From Bacteroidetes bacterium ADurb.Bin145 (lineage in GTDB: Bacteria; Bacteroidota; Bacteroidia; Bacteroidales; VadinHA17), in contig MWDJ01000027.1 in the NCBI GenBank assembly GCA_002070505.1, forward strand, positions 1 through 43,293: 43,293 nt of DNA, written 5' to 3'. The position numbers and the translations under genes were made by a program. The notes below the pieces were generated by a model. That model saw nothing but the letters and a program-made list of their open reading frames with translations. It did no database searches and had not been told where the DNA came from. This document shows positions 1-7,989 of this stretch, piece after piece (the first letter of the stretch is position 1; every line of letters starts with the position of its first letter).

Positions 1-383
1 TTAAACCGGAAAAAACCGATATTTCTTTTTTTTAAAAGTGCCTCAACGGCATTATCACGCTTCAGGGCATAGGGTTCATAATCTTTGTTTATGAAAACAG
101 CATTAATGTCATATGATGCAACAAGCTGTTCTTCCCAGATCTTTAATGGATCACCTTTAAATACTTTCAGGGCCCCCCCCGATTTTTTTAGTTCTTTATT
201 TATATCGGATAACTTCTCATGGATAAAATTCACCCGGGGATCATCCCCGGGAAGTTCATCAGTAATATTTGAATCAAAAATAAAAACAGGCAGTACAGGC
301 AGTTTCTCTTTCAATGCCTGTTCAAGAGCCGTATTATCTTCGAGCCGGAGATCTCTTCTGAACCAGTAAATATTAATTTTCAT
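1..383 (-). CDS. phr: Deoxyribodipyrimidine photolyase / cryptochrome family, N-terminal part (cut by window edge)
   Basis: The minus-strand frame opens with an ATG at 383 and stays open to base 1, so only about 127 N-terminal residues are present. They begin MKINIYWFRRDLRLEDNTAL, which is the hallmark start of the photolyase alpha/beta antenna-binding domain (WFRRDLR...DN.AL). A later 'INKDYEPYALKRD' segment also fits this family (usual N..YEP...RD). Photolyases use light and FAD to split pyrimidine dimers. The FAD-binding C-terminal domain lies outside the window, so a cryptochrome or DASH-type subclass cannot be excluded. The start overlaps the stop of the upstream desaturase by 11 bases, which implies translational coupling and makes it the last visible gene of the carotenoid operon. 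Confidence 0.9.
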   Translation of the reverse strand, partial: MKINIYWFRRDLRLEDNTALEQALKEKLPVLPVFIFDSNITDELPGDDPRVNFIHEKLSDINKELKKSGGALKVFKGDPLKIWEEQLVASYDINAVFINKDYEPYALKRDNAVEALLKKRNIGFFRF

Positions 384-1854
384 TCCCCGTGAATTTGACT
401 ATTCTCTCTGCTGCCAGTCTCGAGCTTATGACAACCATTGGCAGCCCTGTCCCGGGTATAGTTGATGCACCTGCATAAAAGACATTTCGAAATCTTTCAT
501 CATAATTCTTCGGCCGGAATCCTCCTATCTGCAGCATCTTGTGAGAAAGTCCGAGTCCGCTTCCGCGGTGAAGATTGAATTGCTCCTGCCAGTCGGCCGG
601 AGTATAAATGGTCCTTGATACTATATGCGGCCGGATATCTTTTCTAATCCGGCGGGAGAAATCATTAATGATCCTGTCAACTATTTTATCCCTGTCATCC
701 CAGCTCTTCTTATACCTGAGATCGGGGACAGGGCAAACGAAGAAAAGACTTTCGGAGTCCTGTGGCGCACACTCAGGATTTGATCTTGAAAGGACATTGA
801 CATAATAGTAAGGAGTATCGACTATTTCAGAACTTGTATAGACTTTCCCGGCATAGTCGCGATAGTTATTTCCAAGGTAATAATTATGATGCTGAATTTC
901 CGGAAGCTTACAGTCTATCCCCAGATATATTGTTAGGGACCCCATTGTCCATTCCATCTTATCAAGTCTCTCTTCTGAGAAATTTTTTCTTTTAAAGACC
1001 TTACCTCTGAAAACAGCTGCATCGGCATTTATAAGAAAAACATCTGCATTCCACTTTTTACCTTTATTGTCGACCAGGTATTTTAGCTGATTTCCCTCAG
1101 CAATAAAATCGTTTATCTCAGTATTGTAAGTGATCTTTACATTTTCCTTTTTAAGTTCCTCTACAATACCTTCGACGATCCTGTACATACCTCCGTTAAC
1201 ATTATAGTATCCGTCATGTTTAAATTCAGTATAGGAAAGCAGGGTATAAGTGGCGGGAGTATCAAAAGGGGTTCGTCCAAGGAAAAATGCCACAAGTGAG
1301 AGGATTTCCCTTGCTTCCTTAGAGCTGAAATATCTCCCTACCTGATTCCAGAAACTTCTGAACAGGGTTCCGATATGTGCAGGACCGACTTTTGGAAGTG
1401 TAAGGAAATAATCAATAAGTGAATCATAGTTGCTTTTAATAACCACGTTTGTATCGTGGTAAAGCCGTCCGCTTTTTTCCAGATACCTGTTCATGGCCTT
1501 TTCGAAACCGGGTTCTTCTTCCCTGAATTCTGCTGCCAGCTTGTTAACATCCTTGTAAAGGTTATATATTTTGTTGCTGTTGCTGAAGCTCACCGTATAA
1601 AGGGGATCAAGGCTGTAATAACTGAAAGGAAGGACAATATTGCAATCCCGGGCAAGTTCTTCGAATTCATAAGACATGCTGAAAAAACTGGGTCCTGTGT
1701 CAAAAGTAAAACCATCTTTCTTCAGCTGGTTAAGTCTGCCTCCTGCCTGGCTGTTCTTCTCAATTATTTCGACTTTGTAGCCTTTCTTTGCAAGACGCAA
1801 TGCTGTCGACAGACCTCCAAGACCTGCTCCTGCTATCAATACCTTTTTACTCAT
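373..1854 (-). CDS. CrtI/CrtD-family carotenoid desaturase (phytoene desaturase family)
   Basis: A 493-residue FAD-dependent oxidoreductase of the phytoene desaturase family. The N-terminus carries the dinucleotide-binding motif (GAGLGGLSTALRLAKKGY, then E of 'EIIEKN' and 'GGR'). It is followed by 'FDTGPSFF' near residue 51, a central 'NGGMYRI' substrate-domain motif and the C-terminal FAD motif 'FYAGASTIPGTGLPMV'. The family removes hydrogens from linear carotenoids. The 'FDTGPS' region and the presence of a hydratase gene in the same operon make me lean to CrtD (3,4-desaturation of a 1-hydroxycarotenoid) rather than the primary CrtI, a role that better fits the paralogue at 12612-14096. This assignment is inference. 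It lies 4 bases after the TPR-like gene and overlaps the photolyase start. Confidence 0.88.
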   Translation of the reverse strand: MSKKVLIAGAGLGGLSTALRLAKKGYKVEIIEKNSQAGGRLNQLKKDGFTFDTGPSFFSMSYEFEELARDCNIVLPFSYYSLDPLYTVSFSNSNKIYNLYKDVNKLAAEFREEEPGFEKAMNRYLEKSGRLYHDTNVVIKSNYDSLIDYFLTLPKVGPAHIGTLFRSFWNQVGRYFSSKEAREILSLVAFFLGRTPFDTPATYTLLSYTEFKHDGYYNVNGGMYRIVEGIVEELKKENVKITYNTEINDFIAEGNQLKYLVDNKGKKWNADVFLINADAAVFRGKVFKRKNFSEERLDKMEWTMGSLTIYLGIDCKLPEIQHHNYYLGNNYRDYAGKVYTSSEIVDTPYYYVNVLSRSNPECAPQDSESLFFVCPVPDLRYKKSWDDRDKIVDRIINDFSRRIRKDIRPHIVSRTIYTPADWQEQFNLHRGSGLGLSHKMLQIGGFRPKNYDERFRNVFYAGASTIPGTGLPMVVISSRLAAERIVKFTGNEN

Positions 1855-1858
1855 AGAT

Positions 1859-2593
1859 TCAATTATTCATTTTTTTTAACAGTTCCGGATAGAGTTCATT
1901 TTTAACATATAAAAAAGCAGGCTCCCTTTCAAGAATGGATTCATAAACCCTTTTAGCAGATGGCGTATCATTAATATATGTGTAAGACTGACCTATCAGA
2001 ACCAGAAGACTAAGATAGTTCCAGTTATTAATGAGCTCATCAGGATGCTTTTCCATAATTTTTTTTGCTTTGAGAAAATACTCAATACCCTCCTTTTTTG
2101 AACCCCCGAAAGTGGCGGGCATATAGAACTGAACATTGCCATACTGTATCCAGGCGAAATAATTGGTACTGTCAATAGCCAGAGCTGATTTTGCATTCTC
2201 CAGGCTTTTAAGGCCATTTACCGGGGCAGTAAACTTATTCAAACCTAGTCTGAATCCATAAAATGCACATTTATAAGCCTTTATTATGGAAGGATCATAT
2301 TTCCCCTTTTCAAGAATTTCAAGGTTCCTTTCCGCAAGATTCAGGTATTTCCTTGCCTCATCTTTCTTTTCAAATCCGATGCAATATCCGATATAACCAT
2401 ACTGGTAGTTAATGAGTTCCGCAAGAGCATCATTTTTAAAATTGTCGCCTTGCATTACATCAATGACCTTTTTCCACAGATCCATCCTGTTAGTGATGTA
2501 GGCGTTATAGATATCTGTCCTGTAACTTGCGGCCATATTCACGGAGATGAATATGAACAGCAGAGGAATCAGGTAATGCTTCGTCCTTTCCAT
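1859..2593 (-). CDS. Exported TPR-like protein inside the carotenoid operon
   Basis: 244 residues with a hydrophobic N-terminus (residues 8-22, 'LIPLLFIFISVNMAA') that looks like a signal peptide, so the protein is probably periplasmic or envelope-located. The remainder is alpha-helical with TPR-like features: 'YFAWIQYGNVQFYMPATFGG' followed by an 'EYFLKAKKIMEKHP' helix, and a C-terminal 'AKRVYESILEREPAF' repeat. I do not recognise an enzymatic domain. The start overlaps the end of the glycosyltransferase by 25 bases, and 4 bases separate it from the desaturase, so it is co-transcribed with carotenoid genes. A scaffold or pigment/lipid-handling role is possible but speculative. Confidence 0.8.
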   Translation of the reverse strand: MERTKHYLIPLLFIFISVNMAASYRTDIYNAYITNRMDLWKKVIDVMQGDNFKNDALAELINYQYGYIGYCIGFEKKDEARKYLNLAERNLEILEKGKYDPSIIKAYKCAFYGFRLGLNKFTAPVNGLKSLENAKSALAIDSTNYFAWIQYGNVQFYMPATFGGSKKEGIEYFLKAKKIMEKHPDELINNWNYLSLLVLIGQSYTYINDTPSAKRVYESILEREPAFLYVKNELYPELLKKMNN

Positions 2594-3660
2594 TGATATT
2601 TCCTGAAAAACTTATTAATAAAAGCTTTATATATGAAGATGCCTAAAGAAACTTGTAAAGGGATAACAAAGATTAAGTTATAAAAAATATTCTGCCTGCT
2701 TGCAACTGAAACAAACACACGGGTCATTACGTAAAATATAATATAGAGAATCTGGAACTTCAAAGGCAGGTACAAAAAAACGGGGATGAATCCTAATGTA
2801 GTGACCAGCCAGAAAATCAGGGCTGAGATGAAGGAGTTGCCGAAAAATTCTATTACATTCTTTGAAAATCCTTCGGTTGCATCTTTAAAATTACTGTACA
2901 TTCTGCAAACAATCTCCGTGTTCCCCAGAAGGCAGGCTATACGCAATCTTTTCTTTTTATAGTACCTTGCAATAAGTATATCCTCGACTTTATTGTTTCT
3001 CATTAACTGGTGAGGTTCAATTGAATTATACTCATTTGCCCGGAAGAGCATAAACTGACCGTTTGCAGCCGCCATAGAAGGGAATCGGAGTTTCCTGACG
3101 AAGATAAGAGGGAGAAGGGAGACAAGGATATAATTCATATTCGGCACCGTGATCTTCTCTCCTGCAGTCAGGATTATCTGTTTCGGGAATACCGAAATCA
3201 ACGAGAGATTATATTTCTTTGAGAACGCAACAGCCTTACCAATCGGATTTCCACTGAGCCTGACATCAGCATCTATGAAGAGAAGATAATCTCCCTTTGC
3301 CTTTTTCGACAGTGAATGGCAGGCATGGTTCTTACCGAGCCATCCAACGGGCAGAAAATCTGAATGGAGAAGTTGTATCCTGGTATCCTTTTCCATGTAT
3401 TCTTTTATGATTTCGACTGTTCTGTCGTCAGACTGATCATCAAAAATCAAGATCTCTATGTTCTTATAATCCTGATCCAGGAGGTCATTAAGAATATTCC
3501 TTATGTTTTTCTCCTCGTTCCTGACAGGGACAAGGACCGATACAAATGCAGAATATGATGTTTTAACTTTTGGCAATGATGCGGCTGTGATCATATTGAG
3601 AAATGAGACCAGCATCTGTATCAATGTAAAAGCAATTATAATATAAGCCAGCAAAATCAT
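2569..3660 (-). CDS. GT2 glycosyltransferase, CruC-like (carotenoid glycosyltransferase candidate)
   Basis: 363 residues. An N-terminal membrane helix (about 1-25) precedes a family 2 glycosyltransferase domain: 'VLVPVRNEEKNI' (about 42-53), 'IFDDQSDDRT', 'GWLGKNHA' and the metal-binding 'FIDADV' (DxD). A conserved 'KVEDILIAR' follows, and about three C-terminal membrane helices lie at roughly 270-350. The 'GWxGKxxA' signature is typical of the HpnB/CruC-like subgroup; CruC adds a sugar to the tertiary hydroxyl of carotenoids in green sulfur bacteria. Its place between the acyltransferase and the desaturase, with a 4-base ATGA overlap with the former, supports carotenoid glycosylation. The exact acceptor and sugar are unknown. 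Confidence 0.82.
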   Translation of the reverse strand: MILLAYIIIAFTLIQMLVSFLNMITAASLPKVKTSYSAFVSVLVPVRNEEKNIRNILNDLLDQDYKNIEILIFDDQSDDRTVEIIKEYMEKDTRIQLLHSDFLPVGWLGKNHACHSLSKKAKGDYLLFIDADVRLSGNPIGKAVAFSKKYNLSLISVFPKQIILTAGEKITVPNMNYILVSLLPLIFVRKLRFPSMAAANGQFMLFRANEYNSIEPHQLMRNNKVEDILIARYYKKKRLRIACLLGNTEIVCRMYSNFKDATEGFSKNVIEFFGNSFISALIFWLVTTLGFIPVFLYLPLKFQILYIIFYVMTRVFVSVASRQNIFYNLIFVIPLQVSLGIFIYKAFINKFFRKYQWKGRSIT

Positions 3661-4286
3661 TTTGTCCCTTTTCTCAGATTTTCCGAAATGCAGTTATTGT
3701 AGAAAATATTGTATTCCGATTCAACAGTTTTTAAAGAAGATCCATGGAAATCATATTCTTTAAGGCAGGCATAAAGCGAAGGTTTTTGCTCCGAAAAATA
3801 ATCGATCAGAAAAACAACAAAGACCATCTGGAAATTACCGTTGCTTCTGCCTGTAATATGTTCAAGTCCCTTTTCAAATTTTATTTCCCTTGTATAGATA
3901 GAATTGATTTCTCCCTGGGGGAAGATCAATACTAGATTATTTTTATCATTGAGCAGCTGTGCGGTATATTCTATTGTTTCAATTACGCTTCTTGATCCTT
4001 TCCTTACAGAGTACCCACCTGACTTATTCAGGAACATTCTTTTTTTCAGCTCCTCCTCAAGCATCATAAAGTAAAAGTATTTCCTTTTGAACAACTTACG
4101 GTTTAAATAAACAGTCCAGAATCCATCCCACCAGCTTATATGATTTGCAATAAGGAATACCGGGAGGCCTCTGTCGCGGAATTCACCGCTGATATGAACT
4201 TTATGAAAATTCCGCTTTATTTTCCAGACTGAATAGAACTGAAAAAAAGGATAAAGGAAAAAATTATGTTTTGCCTTGTATATCAT
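3657..4286 (-). CDS. PlsC-type acyltransferase, CruD-like
   Basis: 209 residues of the lysophospholipid acyltransferase (PlsC) fold. The catalytic block is visible as 'ANHISWWDG' (NHx4D) near residues 48-56, and the acceptor-binding block as 'LVLIFPQGEI', close to the usual FPEG. A 'GGYSVRKGSRSV' segment sits between them. In green sulfur bacteria CruD acylates the sugar of carotenoid glucosides. Here the gene is sandwiched, with 4-base overlaps on both sides, between the CruF-like hydratase and the CruC-like glycosyltransferase, so the same role is the best inference. A phospholipid acyltransferase is the alternative. Confidence 0.82.
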   Translation of the reverse strand: MIYKAKHNFFLYPFFQFYSVWKIKRNFHKVHISGEFRDRGLPVFLIANHISWWDGFWTVYLNRKLFKRKYFYFMMLEEELKKRMFLNKSGGYSVRKGSRSVIETIEYTAQLLNDKNNLVLIFPQGEINSIYTREIKFEKGLEHITGRSNGNFQMVFVVFLIDYFSEQKPSLYACLKEYDFHGSSLKTVESEYNIFYNNCISENLRKGTK

Positions 4287-4954
4287 TCTGATAATCTGAA
4301 ATATAATGCCAGTATAAGTAAGAAAATGAACTGGCAGTAAAACAGAAGGGGAGCAAATTTATTGCTAATTCTGATCCCTGCGATCTTCAATACTGTATGA
4401 AATAGAAGGGCAAGAGTGAACCATACAAGGTAATTCTTCAAGGGGATCCTTCCCACACCAAACGACCACATATCCATAAAGGGAGCCACCTGTTCCATAA
4501 CGATATCATATATTACCATTGACAGGGAGGCTCCGGCAATTTTTAAGGGAACAGCCAGGTGTGTTCTCTCAAAAACTGCACTTGTACAATAAACAAGAAG
4601 GACCCAGTTAAGTCCGATTATAAGCGGTGTGTTAAAAAGCTTGATCCCCAGTCCCTTACCGTAGGAATAATTACCGAAGACAATACCGGTATTCACTCCG
4701 GCCACTTCGATAAAAAAGCTCAGTAAGAATATAGATAAAAAGACCAGAAGTGTTTTAGTATCATGCTTTGTGTGAAAGGCAATCAGTATTAAAAGACTTA
4801 TAAGGAGAATATAAGGTGTAAGAAAAACGAAGAACCCCCGGGTAAAAGGAATTGCAATTCCGATAATTCCTACAACGTAGAGAGTTATGATAAATCCTTT
4901 GATCCTGGGTTCCCGGGTTGAGATGTAATTAACAACAGTTTTTACGAGGCTCAT
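4283..4954 (-). CDS. cruF: Carotenoid biosynthesis membrane protein, CruF family (carotenoid 1',2'-hydratase)
   Basis: 223 residues with about six or seven predicted membrane helices. The DUF422/CruF signature is visible: 'FIEVAGVNTGIVFGNYSYGKGLG' region near residues 80-102, 'LNWVLLVYC', and the acidic 'YDIVMEQVAPFMDMW' loop near 150-164. Members hydrate the psi-end double bond of gamma-carotene or related carotenoids to give a 1'-hydroxyl, which can then be glycosylated and acylated; the adjacent downstream genes would do this. It overlaps idi by 4 bases and the acyltransferase by 4 bases, which points to one polycistronic message. Confidence 0.85.
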   Translation of the reverse strand: MSLVKTVVNYISTREPRIKGFIITLYVVGIIGIAIPFTRGFFVFLTPYILLISLLILIAFHTKHDTKTLLVFLSIFLLSFFIEVAGVNTGIVFGNYSYGKGLGIKLFNTPLIIGLNWVLLVYCTSAVFERTHLAVPLKIAGASLSMVIYDIVMEQVAPFMDMWSFGVGRIPLKNYLVWFTLALLFHTVLKIAGIRISNKFAPLLFYCQFIFLLILALYFRLSE

Positions 4955-5487
4955 GATTTATCATTATTGATCTTAATAATATGTTGATTTACATTTTCAT
5001 AGATCATCCTGAACCAATAAGTATAATCTGAAGGATTTTTCTGAATATCGTTATGCAGATCATCATATGAAATAGCCCCCCAGTCCTCCACTTCTGACGT
5101 ATTTATTACCGGAATATCATCTGTGATACCCAGGAAAACATGGTCGAGTTCATGTTCAGTCAGGTTGTTGTCCAGTTTTTCCCTGTAAACAAATGAAAAT
5201 AATTCACTGAGACTGCATTCAATTCCCATTTCTTCATTAAGCCGTCTTTCGGCAGCTTCAATGTTTGTTTCCCCCGGTTGTGGATGCGTGCAGCACGTAT
5301 TTGTCCAGAGGCCCCTGGAATGGTACTTATCGAAAGCTCTTCGCTGAAGGATCCATTTCCCTGAAGAATTTATTATGAAGACCGAGACTGCCCTGTGCAA
5401 TAAAGCCTTATGATGTGCTTCCATCTTCCCGGTGATCCCGGTCTGGTTATCATCATTATCGACTAATATTACATAAGGATAGTCCAT
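4951..5487 (-). CDS. idi: Isopentenyl-diphosphate delta-isomerase, type I
   Basis: 178 residues of the Nudix-fold type I IDI, which interconverts IPP and DMAPP and so feeds prenyl diphosphate synthesis. Visible motifs: 'LHRAVSVFI', the active-site 'TNTCCTHPQPGE' with Cys66 as likely catalytic residue, the Nudix-like 'AAERRLNEEMGI', and the acidic metal/catalytic segment 'EHELDHVFLG' (Glu111/Glu113). Length is normal for the family. It follows crtB by 28 bases and overlaps cruF by 4, so supply of isoprenoid precursor is co-regulated with pigment synthesis. Confidence 0.95.
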   Translation of the reverse strand: MDYPYVILVDNDDNQTGITGKMEAHHKALLHRAVSVFIINSSGKWILQRRAFDKYHSRGLWTNTCCTHPQPGETNIEAAERRLNEEMGIECSLSELFSFVYREKLDNNLTEHELDHVFLGITDDIPVINTSEVEDWGAISYDDLHNDIQKNPSDYTYWFRMIYENVNQHIIKINNDKS

Positions 5488-5515
5488 AGGCCGCGGCAGG
5501 TTTTACTTTTGAAAG

Positions 5516-6355
5516 TCAGATTATGTTCAATTTATTATATGCCCATGCTTTAACAAGCAAAAGAATTTTTATGTAATCAGGGACCCTTATTCTTTTTTCC
5601 ATCAGTCTGGAAGCGTGGGTCCTTTTTAAAATCCTTAAGAGATGCCTGTAATAGTAATAGGCTATCAATACTCCTAACCTTGAAGAATGGGGAAGAAGTT
5701 TTAACCCTGTTATTGTAAAAGAGAAATCTTCCTCAATATCCCTGACTATTTCCTGTTTTGTATTTTCATCTATCTCTTTTCCTGCAATTTCATGAAAGTA
5801 ACTGCGTTTGAGGATTTCTGTATCGTTTTTAATATCACGCAGGAAATTCACTTTCTGGAACGCTGCACCAAGTTTTCTTGCAGGGATCTCAAGTTTCTTA
5901 TAAAGTCCCTCATCTCCGTGAACAAAGACTTTCAGGCACATAAGCCCTACAACCTCAGCTGAACCATAAATATATTCATCAGTCTCCGGTTTTGTGAGAT
6001 GATCCGATTTGAGCAGGTCAATCTTCATACTTTTGAGGAATGCCTGGATCAGGTGATCTTCAATACCGTATTTCTTTATTGTTAACTGGAAAGAGTGCAG
6101 AACAGGGTTAAGGCTTATATTATGTTTAAGGGCATCGTAAAGATCCTTTTCAAATTCGATCAGAAGGGTCTCTTTATCATGGTCATGAAATGTATCTACA
6201 ATCTCATCAGCCAGCCTAACAAATCCGTATATGCTGAAGATCGCATTCCTTATGTCATTGCTAAGCAAACTGACTGCCCGTGAAAAGGAAGTACTGTATG
6301 AACTGGTGATTAACCTGCTGGTTTCAAACGAAACATCATTATATAATTGAATCAT
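5516..6355 (-). CDS. crtB: Phytoene synthase
   Basis: 279 residues of the squalene/phytoene synthase family, condensing two geranylgeranyl diphosphates to phytoene. Both aspartate-rich motifs are seen: 'LADEIVD' at about 49-54 and 'FLRDIKND' at about 171-178, together with the family segment 'KLGAAFQKVNFLRD' and an 'AEVVGLMC' helix. It is the first gene of the minus-strand carotenoid operon, preceded by an intergenic region of about 220 bases shared with the divergent cytochrome gene. A second, more divergent synthase lies at 11644-12579; this one is closer to canonical CrtB. Confidence 0.93.
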   Translation of the reverse strand: MIQLYNDVSFETSRLITSSYSTSFSRAVSLLSNDIRNAIFSIYGFVRLADEIVDTFHDHDKETLLIEFEKDLYDALKHNISLNPVLHSFQLTIKKYGIEDHLIQAFLKSMKIDLLKSDHLTKPETDEYIYGSAEVVGLMCLKVFVHGDEGLYKKLEIPARKLGAAFQKVNFLRDIKNDTEILKRSYFHEIAGKEIDENTKQEIVRDIEEDFSFTITGLKLLPHSSRLGVLIAYYYYRHLLRILKRTHASRLMEKRIRVPDYIKILLLVKAWAYNKLNII

Positions 6356-6417
6356 AAAAATATACCGGATTATTTCATTAACAAGAAAATAACTTTTTTG
6401 TTTATTCTTTGATTCAA

Positions 6418-6446
6418 CAAATGAACTATTTAATCTGGTTCACAAA
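6418..6446 (-). promoter_or_regulatory. Candidate Bacteroidota-type promoter of the crtB operon
   Basis: Read on the minus strand, TTTG (6446-6443) is followed by a 17-base spacer and TTCATTTG (6425-6418). Compared with the Bacteroidota consensus TTTG-N17/20-TAnnTTTG this has one mismatch in the -7 element. It would give a leader of roughly 55 bases before crtB. Assignment is by eye only. Confidence 0.35.
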
Positions 6447-6576
6447 TATTTAAGCGATCAGTAAAAACATCAGCAAATTTAGAAAAATCCTTAATAAGTC
6501 CAGTTATAAATAGTCTTCAGGATATATGTAAATAACTTTTTTTTCTTTATCTTTTAGTCGTTAAATCCTGACCCTT

Positions 6577-7959
6577 ATGAATAAGCCTAACATATTTCCG
6601 GCAGTTGTATCTGTTTTTCCAGTAATAATGATCATTTTATTATTGACATCGTTCAGTAAAAGCAGATTATCATCACAGGAGGACCAGAAAAGCAAATTTT
6701 CATATAAGGATTTTGAATCTGCAAAAAAATGCCGGTCATGTCATCCGGGTATCTATGAGCAATGGACCCAGGCGATGATGTCGCAGGCTTATACACATCA
6801 CTGGGATGAAATTGAGTATTTCGACCTTGCAGTTCCTCATGCTGCGGCAAAGCCTGATCTTAAAGATCCTGTCGATGGTTGTAACGGTTGTCATGCACCT
6901 CTTGCTTTTATAGGGGGAAAGCAATTCCCGCCGCCCAGGCCATCTGAAAAAAGCATGGCAAATGAATCTGTATCGTGCGAAGTATGTCACCTGACGCAGT
7001 CAGCACAATCTGATCCGCCGTTTAATTTCAGTTATCTTATTAAGCCGGGTATGACAAAATTCGCTCTCAGAACGCCTGCTGTCGAATCGCCTGCTCATAA
7101 GATTATCACTAACGATTTTTTTTATCAGACCGAATTCTGCGGTAACTGTCACAATGAAAAAAATCCTTTTAATGTCTGGGTTAAAAGTACACAGCTTGAA
7201 TGGAAGGAGGGACCTTATTCCAAAGAGGGTGTCAGGTGCCAGGATTGCCATATGCCTAAAGGCGGACCTTATCTGAACGCCCTTATGACAAAGCCATATA
7301 ATGATGCACGTCTGCACCTTTTTCACGGGGCTCATGATCCGGGGAAGGTAAGGGGAACAATTGAGCTGAGAATTGAACCTGATATTCGTGAAGCAGAACC
7401 CGGCGAAACTATTGTATTCAGTGTTGCATTATTCAACCAGAAAACAGGGCATAAATTCCCCACCGGATCAGTCGAAGACAGGATAGCCTGGCTTCAGGTT
7501 GAGGCAACAGATGCCTTAGGGAGAACTTATCATCTGAATGTGGATAAGAAAGGTTTTGAGGGTGAAGAATACACTATATCAGGCGATTACCTGGCTTACC
7601 AGGATATGGGAGTGCCGCTTAACCAACCTGATTTCAAAGGAGTTCAGCGCGACGGGATACCTGCCGGTAACAGGATCTTCAGGATGCCGTATTTTGATCC
7701 GGAAGGCCGGATGACAATAATGCAATGGAACACTGCAAAACTTGGAGTTGACTACCGCATAGGCCCCAGGGAAACAAAAGTTGAAAAATTCACATTCCGG
7801 CTTCCTTTCGATGTAGCTCCCGGTGCAATGAAAGTTAAGGCAGTTCTTAATTACCAGCTTCTTGTAAAACCGGTAGCCGATTTACTTAAAGTCCCGGATG
7901 ATGAATCAGAGATAAAGATTATTAATGAACATAGTACTTTGGTTACTGTATTACCCTGA
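6577..7959 (+). CDS. Pentaheme c-type cytochrome (cytochrome c554-like)
   Basis: 460 residues with an N-terminal hydrophobic signal or anchor (about 8-25) and five CXXCH heme sites at residues 52-56, 102-106, 134-138, 188-192 and 221-225. The heme half is followed by about 230 residues without heme motifs, beginning around 'GTIELRIEPDIREAEPGETIVFSV' and containing 'NQKTGHKFPTG'; this looks like a beta-sandwich domain common after such cytochrome modules. It is expected to be periplasmic or surface-exposed and to carry electrons. The next gene, 30 bases downstream, encodes an outer-membrane barrel with a heme motif, suggesting a joint electron-transfer unit. Substrate or terminal acceptor is not evident. 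Confidence 0.88.
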   Translation: MNKPNIFPAVVSVFPVIMIILLLTSFSKSRLSSQEDQKSKFSYKDFESAKKCRSCHPGIYEQWTQAMMSQAYTHHWDEIEYFDLAVPHAAAKPDLKDPVDGCNGCHAPLAFIGGKQFPPPRPSEKSMANESVSCEVCHLTQSAQSDPPFNFSYLIKPGMTKFALRTPAVESPAHKIITNDFFYQTEFCGNCHNEKNPFNVWVKSTQLEWKEGPYSKEGVRCQDCHMPKGGPYLNALMTKPYNDARLHLFHGAHDPGKVRGTIELRIEPDIREAEPGETIVFSVALFNQKTGHKFPTGSVEDRIAWLQVEATDALGRTYHLNVDKKGFEGEEYTISGDYLAYQDMGVPLNQPDFKGVQRDGIPAGNRIFRMPYFDPEGRMTIMQWNTAKLGVDYRIGPRETKVEKFTFRLPFDVAPGAMKVKAVLNYQLLVKPVADLLKVPDDESEIKIINEHSTLVTVLP

Positions 7960-7989
7960 CTTTAGATTCACTGTATAACCTCCACTAAT

